From assembly GCA_963716855.1 (NCBI GenBank), contig CAVQUV010000016.1, forward strand, positions 248,001 to 312,000: a stretch of DNA of 64,000 nt, written 5' to 3'. The position numbers and the translations under genes are program-made. Position 1 is the first letter of the stretch. The number at the start of each line of letters is the position of its first letter. This document shows, one piece after another, positions 17,406 through 26,051 of the stretch. The notes below the pieces were generated by a model. That model did not search any database. It worked only from the letters and a program-made list of their open reading frames with translations, and was not told where the DNA came from. The DNA comes from JAGVSZ01 sp963716855 (GTDB lineage: Bacteria > Pseudomonadota > Gammaproteobacteria > Burkholderiales > SG8-39).

Positions 17406-18346
17406 AGCACGATGCGTCCCAGACCTTCCCGCCGCATCTGATCGGCGTGCTCGTCGCCCTCACGCTGGCGTGGGGCTTCAACTGGCCGATGATCAAGCTT
17501 TCGATTGCGGGCATGGCTCCGATGCACTTTCGCACGCTGTGCCTGGCGTCGGGCGCAGCGGTACTGTTCACGATGGCGGCGGCGCGCCGGCTGCCGTGGC
17601 GCTTGCCGCGCGCGGAATGGCGGCGCCTCGCGATCATCTCGCTGGGGAACGTCACCATCTGGAACATCCTGTCGGTCTACGGTGTGGCACTGATGGCGTC
17701 CGGGCGGGCGGCGATCCTCGGCTACACCATGCCGATGTGGACCGTCCTGCTCGGGATCTGGGTGCTCGGCGAGCCGTTCACCCGGCGCCGCGCGGTCGGC
17801 GTTGCGCTTGGCATGGCCGGCATGCTGCTCCTGCTCGGCGCCGAGCTGCAGGCGGTCGGCCGCGCGCCGGCGGGTGCCCTGTTCATGATCGGCGCGGCGA
17901 TCGTCTGGGCGATCGCGATCGTGCTGATCCGCAAGTGGCCGACGACGCTGCCGACCACGAGTTTCGCGGCGTGGCAGATGGCAATTGGCGTCCTGCCGAT
18001 CCTTGCGCTTGCGCTGTTCGTGGAGGAGGGAAGCTTCAATCTTTTCGCGCTGGCGCCGGGGCCGATGTTCGGCGTCCTGTACAACATGTTCATTGCGTTC
18101 GGCTTCTGCTACTGGGCGTTCACTAAGATTGCGCAGTCCGCGCCCGCAGGGGTGTCGGGGTTGTCGTCTCTCATGGTCCCCGTCGTCGGCGTGTTTAGCG
18201 GCGCCCTGGTGCTGGGCGAGACGCCGCGCTGGACTGATTACGCGGCGCTGATGTTGGTCGTCGGCTCGCTCGCTACGGTGCTCATTCCGGCCAAGCGGCC
18301 CGCGGCGCCGGCGACCGCGTCCGCCGAGCGGTCCGCCGGTTCCTGA
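17402..18346 (+). CDS. EamA/DMT-family transporter
   Basis: A 314-residue protein with two five-helix EamA repeats (GVLVALTLAWGFNWPMIKLS opens the first; GPMFGVLYNMFIAFGFCYWA lies in the second). Its ATG overlaps the stop of the GalT-like gene, so the two are almost certainly cotranslated. This coupling suggests the transported compound relates to the GalT-like reaction, which is an inference. Distinct in sequence from the EamA gene at 15420. Confidence 0.85.
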   Translation: MKHDASQTFPPHLIGVLVALTLAWGFNWPMIKLSIAGMAPMHFRTLCLASGAAVLFTMAAARRLPWRLPRAEWRRLAIISLGNVTIWNILSVYGVALMASGRAAILGYTMPMWTVLLGIWVLGEPFTRRRAVGVALGMAGMLLLLGAELQAVGRAPAGALFMIGAAIVWAIAIVLIRKWPTTLPTTSFAAWQMAIGVLPILALALFVEEGSFNLFALAPGPMFGVLYNMFIAFGFCYWAFTKIAQSAPAGVSGLSSLMVPVVGVFSGALVLGETPRWTDYAALMLVVGSLATVLIPAKRPAAPATASAERSAGS

Positions 18347-18356
18347 ACGAGGCGGC

Positions 18357-19163
18357 GTGGACGTGATCGCCTGGATCGTGCTCGGTGCGGCGCTGGTGCT
18401 CGGGGTGCCGGGCGCGCTCTATCTCGTGCAGGACGGGTTGCTGTTCCTTCCGCAGCCCGGTCCGGCGCGTTCGCCGCAGGCGCGCCCGGGGCGCGCGGTC
18501 GAGCCGCTCGAGTTCACCGCCGCCGACGGCGTCAGCGTGCGAGGCTGGCTCGTCCGGTCGGCCCACGTGCCGTCACCCCTCGTCATCTACTACGGGGGCA
18601 ACGCGGAAGAGGTTTCCTGGCAGGCGAGCGAGCCCTGGCCGGACGATTGGTCGCTTGCGCTCGTCAACTATCGAGGGTACGGCCAGAGCGAAGGGAAGCC
18701 CTCCGAACAAGCGCTCTTTGCCGACGCCGAGCTCGTATTCGACACACTGAGCGCGCGCGCCGACATCGATCGCTCGCGCATCGTCCTGGTCGGGCGCAGT
18801 CTCGGGAGCGGCATCGCGACCTACGTCGCGTCGCAACGCGAGGTCGCAGGCGTGGTGCTCATCTCGCCCTACGACAGCATGACTGCTATCGGGCAGCGGC
18901 ACTACCCGTTCCTGCCGGTCCGGCTGCTGCTGAAGCACCCGTTCGACTCGCTCGCGCGGGCGCCCGCGATTTCCGCGCCGCTGCTCGCGGTCGTAGGCGA
19001 GCGCGACGGGATCATCCCGCCCGCCCACTCGCTGCGGCTGTACGAGGCGTGGAGAGGGCCGAAGCGCTGGACCGCGATCCCGGGCGCCGGGCACAACGAT
19101 CTCGGAGCACAGCGCGAGTTCTGGAGTCCGATCGCCGGGTTTCTGGCGGAACGCGCTCGCTGA
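18357..19163 (+). CDS. Membrane-anchored alpha/beta hydrolase
   Basis: A 268-residue serine hydrolase with a GTG start. One N-terminal membrane segment (IAWIVLGAALVLGVPGALYL) anchors it. The nucleophile elbow GRSLGSG, an acid in GERDGIIPP and the histidine in GAGHNDL give a complete catalytic triad. NYRGYGQSEG matches the YqkD/FrsA-like group of uncharacterised hydrolases. Substrate unknown. It follows the transporter by 10 bp and may be in the same operon. Confidence 0.85.
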   Translation: MDVIAWIVLGAALVLGVPGALYLVQDGLLFLPQPGPARSPQARPGRAVEPLEFTAADGVSVRGWLVRSAHVPSPLVIYYGGNAEEVSWQASEPWPDDWSLALVNYRGYGQSEGKPSEQALFADAELVFDTLSARADIDRSRIVLVGRSLGSGIATYVASQREVAGVVLISPYDSMTAIGQRHYPFLPVRLLLKHPFDSLARAPAISAPLLAVVGERDGIIPPAHSLRLYEAWRGPKRWTAIPGAGHNDLGAQREFWSPIAGFLAERAR

Positions 19164-19189
19164 CACTCGTCAGTCGCTGGTCGCTCCGA

Positions 19190-20101
19190 TCAGTCGCGCG
19201 CCCACACCGCGCGCACGTGCGGGATCAGCGTGCGGTCCCACCGTGCGATCGCGGCAGCGAGGAGCTCCGCCGGAGAGGCATCGACGAGCTCGCGCTCGGG
19301 GCGTTGCCCGAGGAACCCCAGCGCCGCCAGGAGCGCAGCGCCCGGCCGTGCGCGGTCGATCGGCGGCGCGAGGGTCTGCTTCGAAAGCTTCTCGCCGGCC
19401 GCGTTGGTCGCAACGGGTAGGTGAACGTAGCGCGGCGTAGGGACACCGAGCAGGCGCTGCAGCAGGATCTGCCGCGGTGTGGAGTCGAGCAGGTCTGCGC
19501 CGCGCACGACGTCGGTGATCTCTTGCGCTGCGTCGTCGACGACGACGGCAAGCTGGTAGGCGAAGCGCCCGTCGGCGCGCCGCAGCACGAAATCACCGAC
19601 GTCGGTGGCGAGCTGTTGCCGCGTCCGCCCCTGCACGACGTCGTCGAACTCGATCACCGCGGTGTCGACGCGCACGCGCGTCGCCCGCGTCGCGCGACCG
19701 GACGGCGGTCCATTGCGGCAAGTCCCCGGATACACGAGGCTGCCGTCGATGCCGGCGAGTGCGGAATCCCCGATCTCCCGGCGGGTGCACGCGCACGGGT
19801 AGGTTGCGCCCTTGCGCTCGAGCTCGGCAAGCGCCGCGCGGTACGCGTCTTCGCGTTCGCTCTGGCGCAGGACCGCGCCATCCCAGCGCAGTCCCAGCGA
19901 CTCGAGCGTGCGCAGAATGTCCGCCGCGGCGCCGGGCGCTTCGCGCGGCGGATCGAGATCCTCGATGCGCACCAGCCATTCGCCGCCATGCGCGCGCGCA
20001 TCGATATAGCTTCCGAGCGCCGCGACAAGCGAGCCGAAATGGAGAGGGCCAGTGGGAGAGGGGGCGAAGCGGCCGCGGTAGCGCGGTTGAGCGTTCGGCA
20101 C
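19190..20101 (-). CDS. gluQ: Glutamyl-Q tRNA(Asp) synthetase
   Basis: A 303-residue paralogue of the glutamyl-tRNA synthetase catalytic domain that attaches glutamate to queuosine at position 34 of tRNA(Asp). The HIGH-like signature is PSPTGPLHFGSL near residue 15 and the second signature is KLSKQ near 232. Zinc-binding cysteines are seen in CACTRREI and the YPGTC segment. It lacks an anticodon-binding domain, which separates it from GltX. The start is GTG. QueG, the last enzyme of queuosine synthesis, is encoded at 60438. Confidence 0.94.
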   Translation of the reverse strand: MPNAQPRYRGRFAPSPTGPLHFGSLVAALGSYIDARAHGGEWLVRIEDLDPPREAPGAAADILRTLESLGLRWDGAVLRQSEREDAYRAALAELERKGATYPCACTRREIGDSALAGIDGSLVYPGTCRNGPPSGRATRATRVRVDTAVIEFDDVVQGRTRQQLATDVGDFVLRRADGRFAYQLAVVVDDAAQEITDVVRGADLLDSTPRQILLQRLLGVPTPRYVHLPVATNAAGEKLSKQTLAPPIDRARPGAALLAALGFLGQRPERELVDASPAELLAAAIARWDRTLIPHVRAVWARD

Positions 20102-20169
20102 GGTGCAGGACGCAGAATGCGGAAATCGCGATGCTATACTCGTCCGCGCTCAGTATCCGGGGAACGTGC

Positions 20170-20550
20170 GTGGCGACGGTCGAGCTCACCAAGGACAACT
20201 TCGAGAGCATCGTGACCGGTCACGACATGGTCATCGTCGACTTCTGGGCGCCCTGGTGCGCACCCTGCCGTGCGTTCGCGCCGACCTTCGAGTCCGCCTC
20301 CGAGCGTCACGCCGACGTCGTCTTCGCAAAGGTGAACACCGAGGTGGAGCAGGAGATCGCCGCGGCGTTCAACATTCGCTCGATTCCGACGCTGATGTTT
20401 TTCCGCGAGAAAGTGATCTTGTACGCGGATGCGGGTGCGTTGCCGCCGCAGATGCTCGAAGAGGTCATCACGCGCGCCAAGGCGGTCGACATGGCGGAAG
20501 TGCATCGCGAGGTCGAGGCGCAGCAGGCCGCGGAGCCGGATCCCGCCTAA
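20170..20550 (+). CDS. Thioredoxin family protein
   Basis: A 126-residue single-domain thioredoxin with the redox motif WCAPC and the cis-proline in IRSIPTLMFF. I chose the GTG at 20170 (VATVELTKDNFES) because it matches the family start and follows a GGGGAA-type ribosome site; an in-frame ATG exists at 20131. A TATACT hexamer at 20134-20139 may be the -10. The last 25 residues form an extra charged helix. Likely a cytoplasmic disulfide reductase. Confidence 0.88.
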   Translation: MATVELTKDNFESIVTGHDMVIVDFWAPWCAPCRAFAPTFESASERHADVVFAKVNTEVEQEIAAAFNIRSIPTLMFFREKVILYADAGALPPQMLEEVITRAKAVDMAEVHREVEAQQAAEPDPA

Positions 20551-20650
20551 GCCTGCCGCTTCGTCCGGTCGCGGTCGGCCGGGCATCAAGGAACTAGTGC
20601 CGCGTGGCGGTAGGCCGCCGCCTCTATACTCTCGGCTCCCCCGCCCAGCT

Positions 20651-23280
20651 ATGGACGCCGACGACCGCGCAAGCTTCTCCGCGCCGCACCCGGACGCGGT
20701 CGCCTCCGCCCGGGTCGCGCTCCTCTATCGCCAGGCCCCGGCTACGCTTCCATTGGCGATGGTCGTTGCGGGGATTTGCGTGTGGGTGTTCTGGGGTGCC
20801 GCCGACCGCGCCGCCCTGCTCGCGTGGTTCGCCGGGACCAGCATCGTCGTGGCCTTGCGCTATCTGGTGGTCCGGTGGTATCGCGCTGCGGACCGCCCCG
20901 CGTCCGAGGCTGCGCTCTGGGAGAGTCGCTTCGTGGCGGGTGCGGCGGCGATGGGGGGCGCCTGGGCCGTCCTGGTCCTCGCGATCGGTTCCGGTTCGCA
21001 CGCGCACCAGCTGTTCGTCGGATTGCTGATCGGCGGGCTCGCCGTCGCGGCGATGGGCATTTTCGCCGCGAGCCGCCGGGCGTTCCTCTGGTTTGCAGTA
21101 CCCATGCTCGCGGCGCTCGTCGCGGATTTCGTGGTTGGCGGCGGTGAGCTCAATGCTGCGATGGCGATGCTCGTCGTGGTCTTCTTGGCCGCGCTGTGGC
21201 GCGTGTCGGCCCATCTTCACCGCACGGTCCTCCAGAATATCGAGCGCGGCATCGAGAACGAGCGCCTGCTCGCCGAGCAGCGGGGCCTCTTCGACGCGGC
21301 GACCGCGGGGATCCTGTTCCTTCGCGACCTCCGCATCGTGGACTGCAACCGCGAGGTCGAGCGCATCGTCGGGTACGCGCGCGCCGAGCTGATCGGGCAT
21401 TCGGTACGGATGTTCTTTCCCGGATCAGGCCGTGTGGGACGCGAAAGATCGAGGAGAGCTATCGCGCAGTACTGGAAGGGCGCCTCTATCGAAGCGAGAT
21501 GCGCCTGCGACGGAAGGACGGGGCGCTCGTGTGGTGCGACGTGTCCGGCCAATCGGTCGTTCCGGGCCGGCCGGAGCTCGGCGCGGTCGTCGTCTGCGCC
21601 GACATTACGGAGAGCAAGCGCGCCGAGGCGGCGCTGCGCGCGAGCGAAGAGCGTCTGGACCTCGCGGTGCAGGCCGCACAGAGCGGGCTGTGGGACTGGG
21701 ACATCGCCAACAGCGCGACGTACTTTTCGCCCCGCTTCAAGGAAATCCTGGGCTATGCCGGCGATGCGGACTTCCAGACATTGCTGTTCTTCTCCGATCG
21801 CCTGCACCCCGAGGACCGCGAGCGGGCGATGACCGGCATGGCCCGGTGCGTCGATGCGGACGAGCCCTTCGATTGCGAGTACCGCCTGCGCCGCGCCGAC
21901 GGCACCTATGTGTGGGTGCACGGACGCGGGCGCGCGGTGCGCGACGCCCGCGGGACGGCGGTGCGATTCGCGGGCTCGATCATCGACATCTCCGACCGCA
22001 AGGCGGTCGAGGAGCGGCTGCGCGAGAGCGAGGGCCACTTCCGGCATCTCGTCGAGACCGCCAACGACCTGGTGTGGGCGGTGGATCGCGACGGCCGCTG
22101 GACTTACCTGAGCCCTCGCGCGACGCGCCAGATCTTCGGCTGCGAGCCCGAGGACATGCTCACCGAGCGCCTCGTCGACTCCCAGCCCGAGGCCGATCGG
22201 GATCGCACGACGGCGATGCTCGCGCGCGTGATGAACGACGGCACCGCGTCGCACTTCGAGACGTTGCACCGCGACCGCAAGGGCGCAGACGTGGTGCTGA
22301 GCCTCAACGCGACACCGCTGCGCAGCGCGCGCGGCGCAATCGTCGGCGTCACCGGGACCGCCACCGACATCACCGAGCTCAAGGCGAAGGAGCACGAGCT
22401 GTCCGAGGCGCTCGGCGAGCAGCGGCTGATCTTCGATACGGTGTCCGAGGGCCTCGCGCTGGTGCGCGACTCCATGATCCAGAAGTGCAACGCGAAGTTC
22501 GCCGAGATGCTTGGCTACACTCCCGGCGAACTCGCCGGGAAGCCCACGCTGATGTTCTACGCGGACCCGGCGGAGTGGGACTACGTCGGGCGCCAGGCGA
22601 GCGCCGCAATGGCGCAGGCGCGCGTGTACGACTGCGAGCTGCTCGTCCGGCGCAAGGACGGATCGGCGTTCTGGTGCGAGCTGCGCGGGCGCGCGATCGA
22701 TCCGACGGCGGTCGACGAAGGCTCGATCTGGGTGATGTTCGACATCTCGGCCCGCAAGGAACGCGAGCAGCGCATCCAGCACCTCGCCGACCATGACGCA
22801 CTCACCGGGCTGCTCAACCGGCGCTTGCTCGAGGACCGGCTGCAGCAATCGATCATCCTTGCCCGGCGCAACGACGCCCTGGTGGCGGTCATGCTGATCG
22901 ACCTCGACGGCTTCAAGTCGGTGAACGACCAGTTCGGACACCTGATGGGCGACTATGCGCTGCGCACGGTCGCGCGCCGCCTGCGCGAGTGCGTGCGCGA
23001 GTCCGACACCGTCGCGCGCCTCGGCGGCGACGAGTTCGTGGTGCTGCTCTCCGGCCAGCGCGTGCCGGAGGACTCGAGCCTCGTCGCGGAGAAGATCCTC
23101 GCCGGGCTGACCGAGCCGGTCGCGGCGGGCGGACGACGGTTCGAGATCGGCGCTTCGATCGGCATCAGCATCTACCCGCGCGACGGGACCACGCCCGAGG
23201 CCCTGCTCAAGCACGCCGACGCTGCGATGTACCGGGTCAAGGAAGCGGGCAAGAACCGCTACCAGTACTACTCGTTCTGA
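20651..23280 (+). CDS. Membrane PAS/GGDEF diguanylate cyclase (two frameshifts)
   Basis: A signalling protein of about 875 residues once corrected. Six hydrophobic helices fill the first 190 residues. Four PAS-like sensor domains follow, then a GGDEF domain near the C-terminus. The active site GGDEF is intact and the inhibitory RxxD (RESD) lies five residues before it, so it should make cyclic di-GMP with product inhibition. The frame breaks twice in the first PAS domain, near 21421 and near 21446, each explained by one extra base: between the breaks a third frame reads DQAVWDAK. No EAL domain. Uncorrected, the membrane part and the cyclase part would be separate proteins. Confidence 0.85.
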
Positions 23281-23376
23281 CCCGGCCTTACCCGCGCCCT
23301 GCGCGTGGGCATTCGCGCTGCCGGGGCACCCTTGGAATCACCGGAATCCGGCCTCATGTTCCCGCGCACGGACCGT

Positions 23377-23409
23377 GCGAACATTCGGCGAACACTCGGC
23401 GAACACTCG
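23377..23409 (+). repeat. 11-bp tandem repeat before the pirin gene
   Basis: Three head-to-tail copies of GCGAACACTCG (the first has ATT for ACT), with a degenerate fourth unit, GAGAACCTC, running into the ATG at 23419. The fourth unit supplies the purine-rich ribosome-binding stretch. Such repeats can change copy number by slippage. Confidence 0.85.
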
Positions 23410-23418
23410 GAGAACCTC

Positions 23419-24117
23419 ATGATCGAGCTTCGAAAATCAGACGAGCGCGGCTATGCCGACCACGGCTGGCTGCGGTCGTATCACACCTTCTCCTTCGCCG
23501 ACTACTACGACCCGAACCAAATGGGGTTCGGGCCGCTGCGCGTGATCAACGAGGACCGCGTGATGCCGGGGATGGGATTCGGTGCGCACGGCCACCGCGA
23601 CATGGAGATCATCAGCTACGTCCTCGACGGCGCGCTCGAGCACAAGGACTCGATGGGCAACGGCTCGGTGATCCGTCCCGGCGACGTGCAGCGCATGAGC
23701 GCAGGCCGGGGCGTCCAGCACAGTGAGTTCAACCACTCGAAGGAGGCGCTCGTCCATTTCCTGCAGATCTGGATCGAGCCGGGTATCCGGGGCATCGCGC
23801 CGGGTTACGAGGAGAAGCACTTCGATGCCGCATCGAAGCGCGGCAGGCTCCGCCTCGTCGCTTCGCCCGACGCGCGCGAAGGCTCGGTGACGATCCATCA
23901 GGACGCGTCCGTCTACGCAGCGCTGCTCGACGGGGCGGAGCGCACCACGCATCGACTCCAGCCGGGGCGGAAGGGATACGTGCACGTTGCGCGCGGCAAG
24001 CTGTCGGTGAACGGCCAGTCGCTCGCGGCCGGCGACGCGCTCAAGGCGACCGAAGTCGGAGAGATCGTGCTCGAGCGAGGCGAGCAGGCCGAAGTGCTGC
24101 TCTTCGATCTGCCCTGA
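23419..24117 (+). CDS. Pirin family protein (YhhW-like quercetinase)
   Basis: A 232-residue bicupin. The N-terminal cupin carries the metal ligands in GFGAHGHRDMEIISYVLDG and the HSEFN segment, as in E. coli YhhW, which cleaves quercetin in vitro. MIELRKSDERGYADHGWL matches the YhhW N-terminus, so ATG 23419 is chosen over upstream in-frame codons. The physiological role is unclear; redox sensing or regulator binding are alternatives. Confidence 0.9.
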   Translation: MIELRKSDERGYADHGWLRSYHTFSFADYYDPNQMGFGPLRVINEDRVMPGMGFGAHGHRDMEIISYVLDGALEHKDSMGNGSVIRPGDVQRMSAGRGVQHSEFNHSKEALVHFLQIWIEPGIRGIAPGYEEKHFDAASKRGRLRLVASPDAREGSVTIHQDASVYAALLDGAERTTHRLQPGRKGYVHVARGKLSVNGQSLAAGDALKATEVGEIVLERGEQAEVLLFDLP

Positions 24118-24193
24118 GCCGCGCCGGGGCCGCGCGCAGACGGCGGCGCGCGGTCCCGGTATTCTCCCGGCCTTCCGTCGTGCCCCTCTCCCC

Positions 24194-25345
24194 TTGACCT
24201 CCGCTCCCGGCCGCAAGGCGGCCCTCCTGGTCGTCGCCTGCCTGACCGTGATGGCGGCGGCCACCATCGCGCCGGCCCTGCCGCGGATGGCCGACGCCTA
24301 CCGCGCAGTGGCGAACGTCGAGCTCGTGACCAAGCTCGTGCTCACGACGCCCGCGCTGGCGATCGCGCTGTGCGCGCCGCTGGCCGGGGCGATCATCGAC
24401 CGGTTCGATCGGCTCACTCTCCTGCGCAGCAGCCTCGTCCTCTACGGTCTCGCGGGCGCGGCGGGATACGTATTGCACGACCTGCACGCGATCCTTGCGA
24501 GCCGTCTCGCGCTCGGCGTCGCGATCGCGGGCACGATGACCACGACCACTGCGCTGGTCGGCGACTATTACCGGGGGGAAGCGCGGGCGCGCTTCGCAGC
24601 CGTGCAAAGCTTCGTCATGTCGCTCGGCGCGGTGGTCTCGGTGGGCCTCGGCGGGCTGCTCGCGGACGTCGACTGGCGCATGCCGTTCCTGCTGTACCTG
24701 AGCGGCTGGGCGGCCTTGATCCCGGCAATATTGTTCCTCGACGAGCCGCCGCGCGGTGCGGCGCGCGCGCCGGAGGAGGGGGACGTACACCGGGTCGCCG
24801 TCGGCCAAGTCGCAGCGGCGTACGCGATTACGCTGTTTGCAGTCGTGATGTTCTACATGACGCCCGTGCAGCTGCCGTTCCTCGTGCGCGCGATCGGAGT
24901 CGAATCGAGCGCGGCCGCCGGCGGGGCGATCGCCGTCTCCTCGCTCGCGGCCGCCGCAGGCTCCGCCGCATACCCACGGTTGCGGCGCTTTAACGGCGTG
25001 CTCGCGGTCTATGCCTGGGCGATCGCCGCGATGGCGATCGGCTACGGGCTGATCGGGCTCGCAAGCTCGTACTGGGCGGTGATCGTCGGTGTGGTCGCGT
25101 CCGGGTTCGGCGTCGGAGTGTTCTTTCCCAACAGCAGCCTGTGGGTGCTCGCGCTTGCGCCGCCGCGATTGCGCGGGCGCCTTGCAGGCGGGCTGACGGC
25201 CGCCATTTTCCTCGGACAGTTCCTGTCGCCGCTGCTCCTGGAGCCGGTAGTCGCGTTCACGTCGCTAGGGGCGGCATTCGGCATTGCCGCCGTGGCGATG
25301 GCGCTGGTTGCGGCAGGCCTCGCTTTCACGCGTCGTCGTGCTTGA
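24194..25345 (+). CDS. MFS transporter
   Basis: A 383-residue protein with about twelve membrane helices, a typical major facilitator. The MFS motif region between helices 2 and 3 reads GAIIDRFDRLTLL. It probably effluxes small molecules or drugs; substrate unknown. The start codon appears to be TTG with no clear ribosome-binding site, so the start is tentative. It lies between the pirin gene and purN without evident operon linkage. Confidence 0.82.
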   Translation: MTSAPGRKAALLVVACLTVMAAATIAPALPRMADAYRAVANVELVTKLVLTTPALAIALCAPLAGAIIDRFDRLTLLRSSLVLYGLAGAAGYVLHDLHAILASRLALGVAIAGTMTTTTALVGDYYRGEARARFAAVQSFVMSLGAVVSVGLGGLLADVDWRMPFLLYLSGWAALIPAILFLDEPPRGAARAPEEGDVHRVAVGQVAAAYAITLFAVVMFYMTPVQLPFLVRAIGVESSAAAGGAIAVSSLAAAAGSAAYPRLRRFNGVLAVYAWAIAAMAIGYGLIGLASSYWAVIVGVVASGFGVGVFFPNSSLWVLALAPPRLRGRLAGGLTAAIFLGQFLSPLLLEPVVAFTSLGAAFGIAAVAMALVAAGLAFTRRRA

Positions 25346-25384
25346 CCGGCGCGGTCCGCCGGGAGGTGTATCGCCCGCGTCGCT

Positions 25385-25390
25385 TAGAAT
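25385..25390 (+). promoter_or_regulatory. -10 element abutting the purN start
   Basis: TAGAAT ends 6 bp before the ATG. If transcription starts about 7 bp after this hexamer, it begins at the ATG itself. No Shine-Dalgarno sequence lies in between. No convincing -35 was found. Confidence 0.4.
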
Positions 25391-25396
25391 CGCCCC

Positions 25397-26014
25397 ATGA
25401 GCGTCGCCATTCTCATCTCCGGCCGTGGAAGCAACATGCGCGCGCTCGTCGAGGCAGGCTTCCCGATCGCAGCGGTGATCAGCAACGAGGCGTCGGCGGC
25501 CGGGCTGGCTTATGCACGCGCGCGCCATCTGCCGACCGCCGTCGTTGCCCACGCTGCGTATCCGAGCCGCGACGCCTTCGACGCCGCACTCGCCGCCGAG
25601 ATCGAGCGGTTCGGCCCGCACCTCGTCGCGCTCGCGGGCTTCATGCGGATCCTCACGCCCGCGCTCGTGCGGCGCTTCCAAGGCCGACTGCTCAACATCC
25701 ATCCTTCCCTGCTGCCCGCTTTCCCCGGGCTCCACACCCACGCGCGCGCGCTCGCCGCGGGCGTGAAAGTGCACGGGGCGACGGTGCATTTCGTGACCCC
25801 CGAGCTCGACCACGGCCCAATCGTCATCCAGGCCGCAGTCCCGGTATTGCAGGGCGACGACGAGGACGCGCTCGCCGCGCGCGTGCTCGCGCAGGAGCAC
25901 CGCATCTATCCCCAGGCGGTGCGCTGGTTCCTCGACAACCGGCTGACGCTCGAGGCGGGACGGGTGCACGTCGCCGAGCCGGGTGCGCGGCAGCTTCTGT
26001 TCGCCGACGCATGA
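25397..26014 (+). CDS. purN: Phosphoribosylglycinamide formyltransferase
   Basis: PurN transfers a formyl group from 10-formyltetrahydrofolate to GAR in purine synthesis. The 205-residue protein starts SVAILISGRGSNM and contains the catalytic NIHPSLLPAFPG motif and LDHGPIVIQAAVPV. A TAGAAT -10 element ends only 6 bp before the ATG, so the transcript may be leaderless. The rRNA methylase gene follows after 37 bp. Confidence 0.95.
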   Translation: MSVAILISGRGSNMRALVEAGFPIAAVISNEASAAGLAYARARHLPTAVVAHAAYPSRDAFDAALAAEIERFGPHLVALAGFMRILTPALVRRFQGRLLNIHPSLLPAFPGLHTHARALAAGVKVHGATVHFVTPELDHGPIVIQAAVPVLQGDDEDALAARVLAQEHRIYPQAVRWFLDNRLTLEAGRVHVAEPGARQLLFADA

Positions 26015-26051
26015 TCCCGCAGTCCGGACGCGGCATCGCACGCGGCTTGCG

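Noticed and set aside
23377..23409. CRISPR-like repeat
   Set aside because: The units are 11 bp and directly adjacent, with no spacers.
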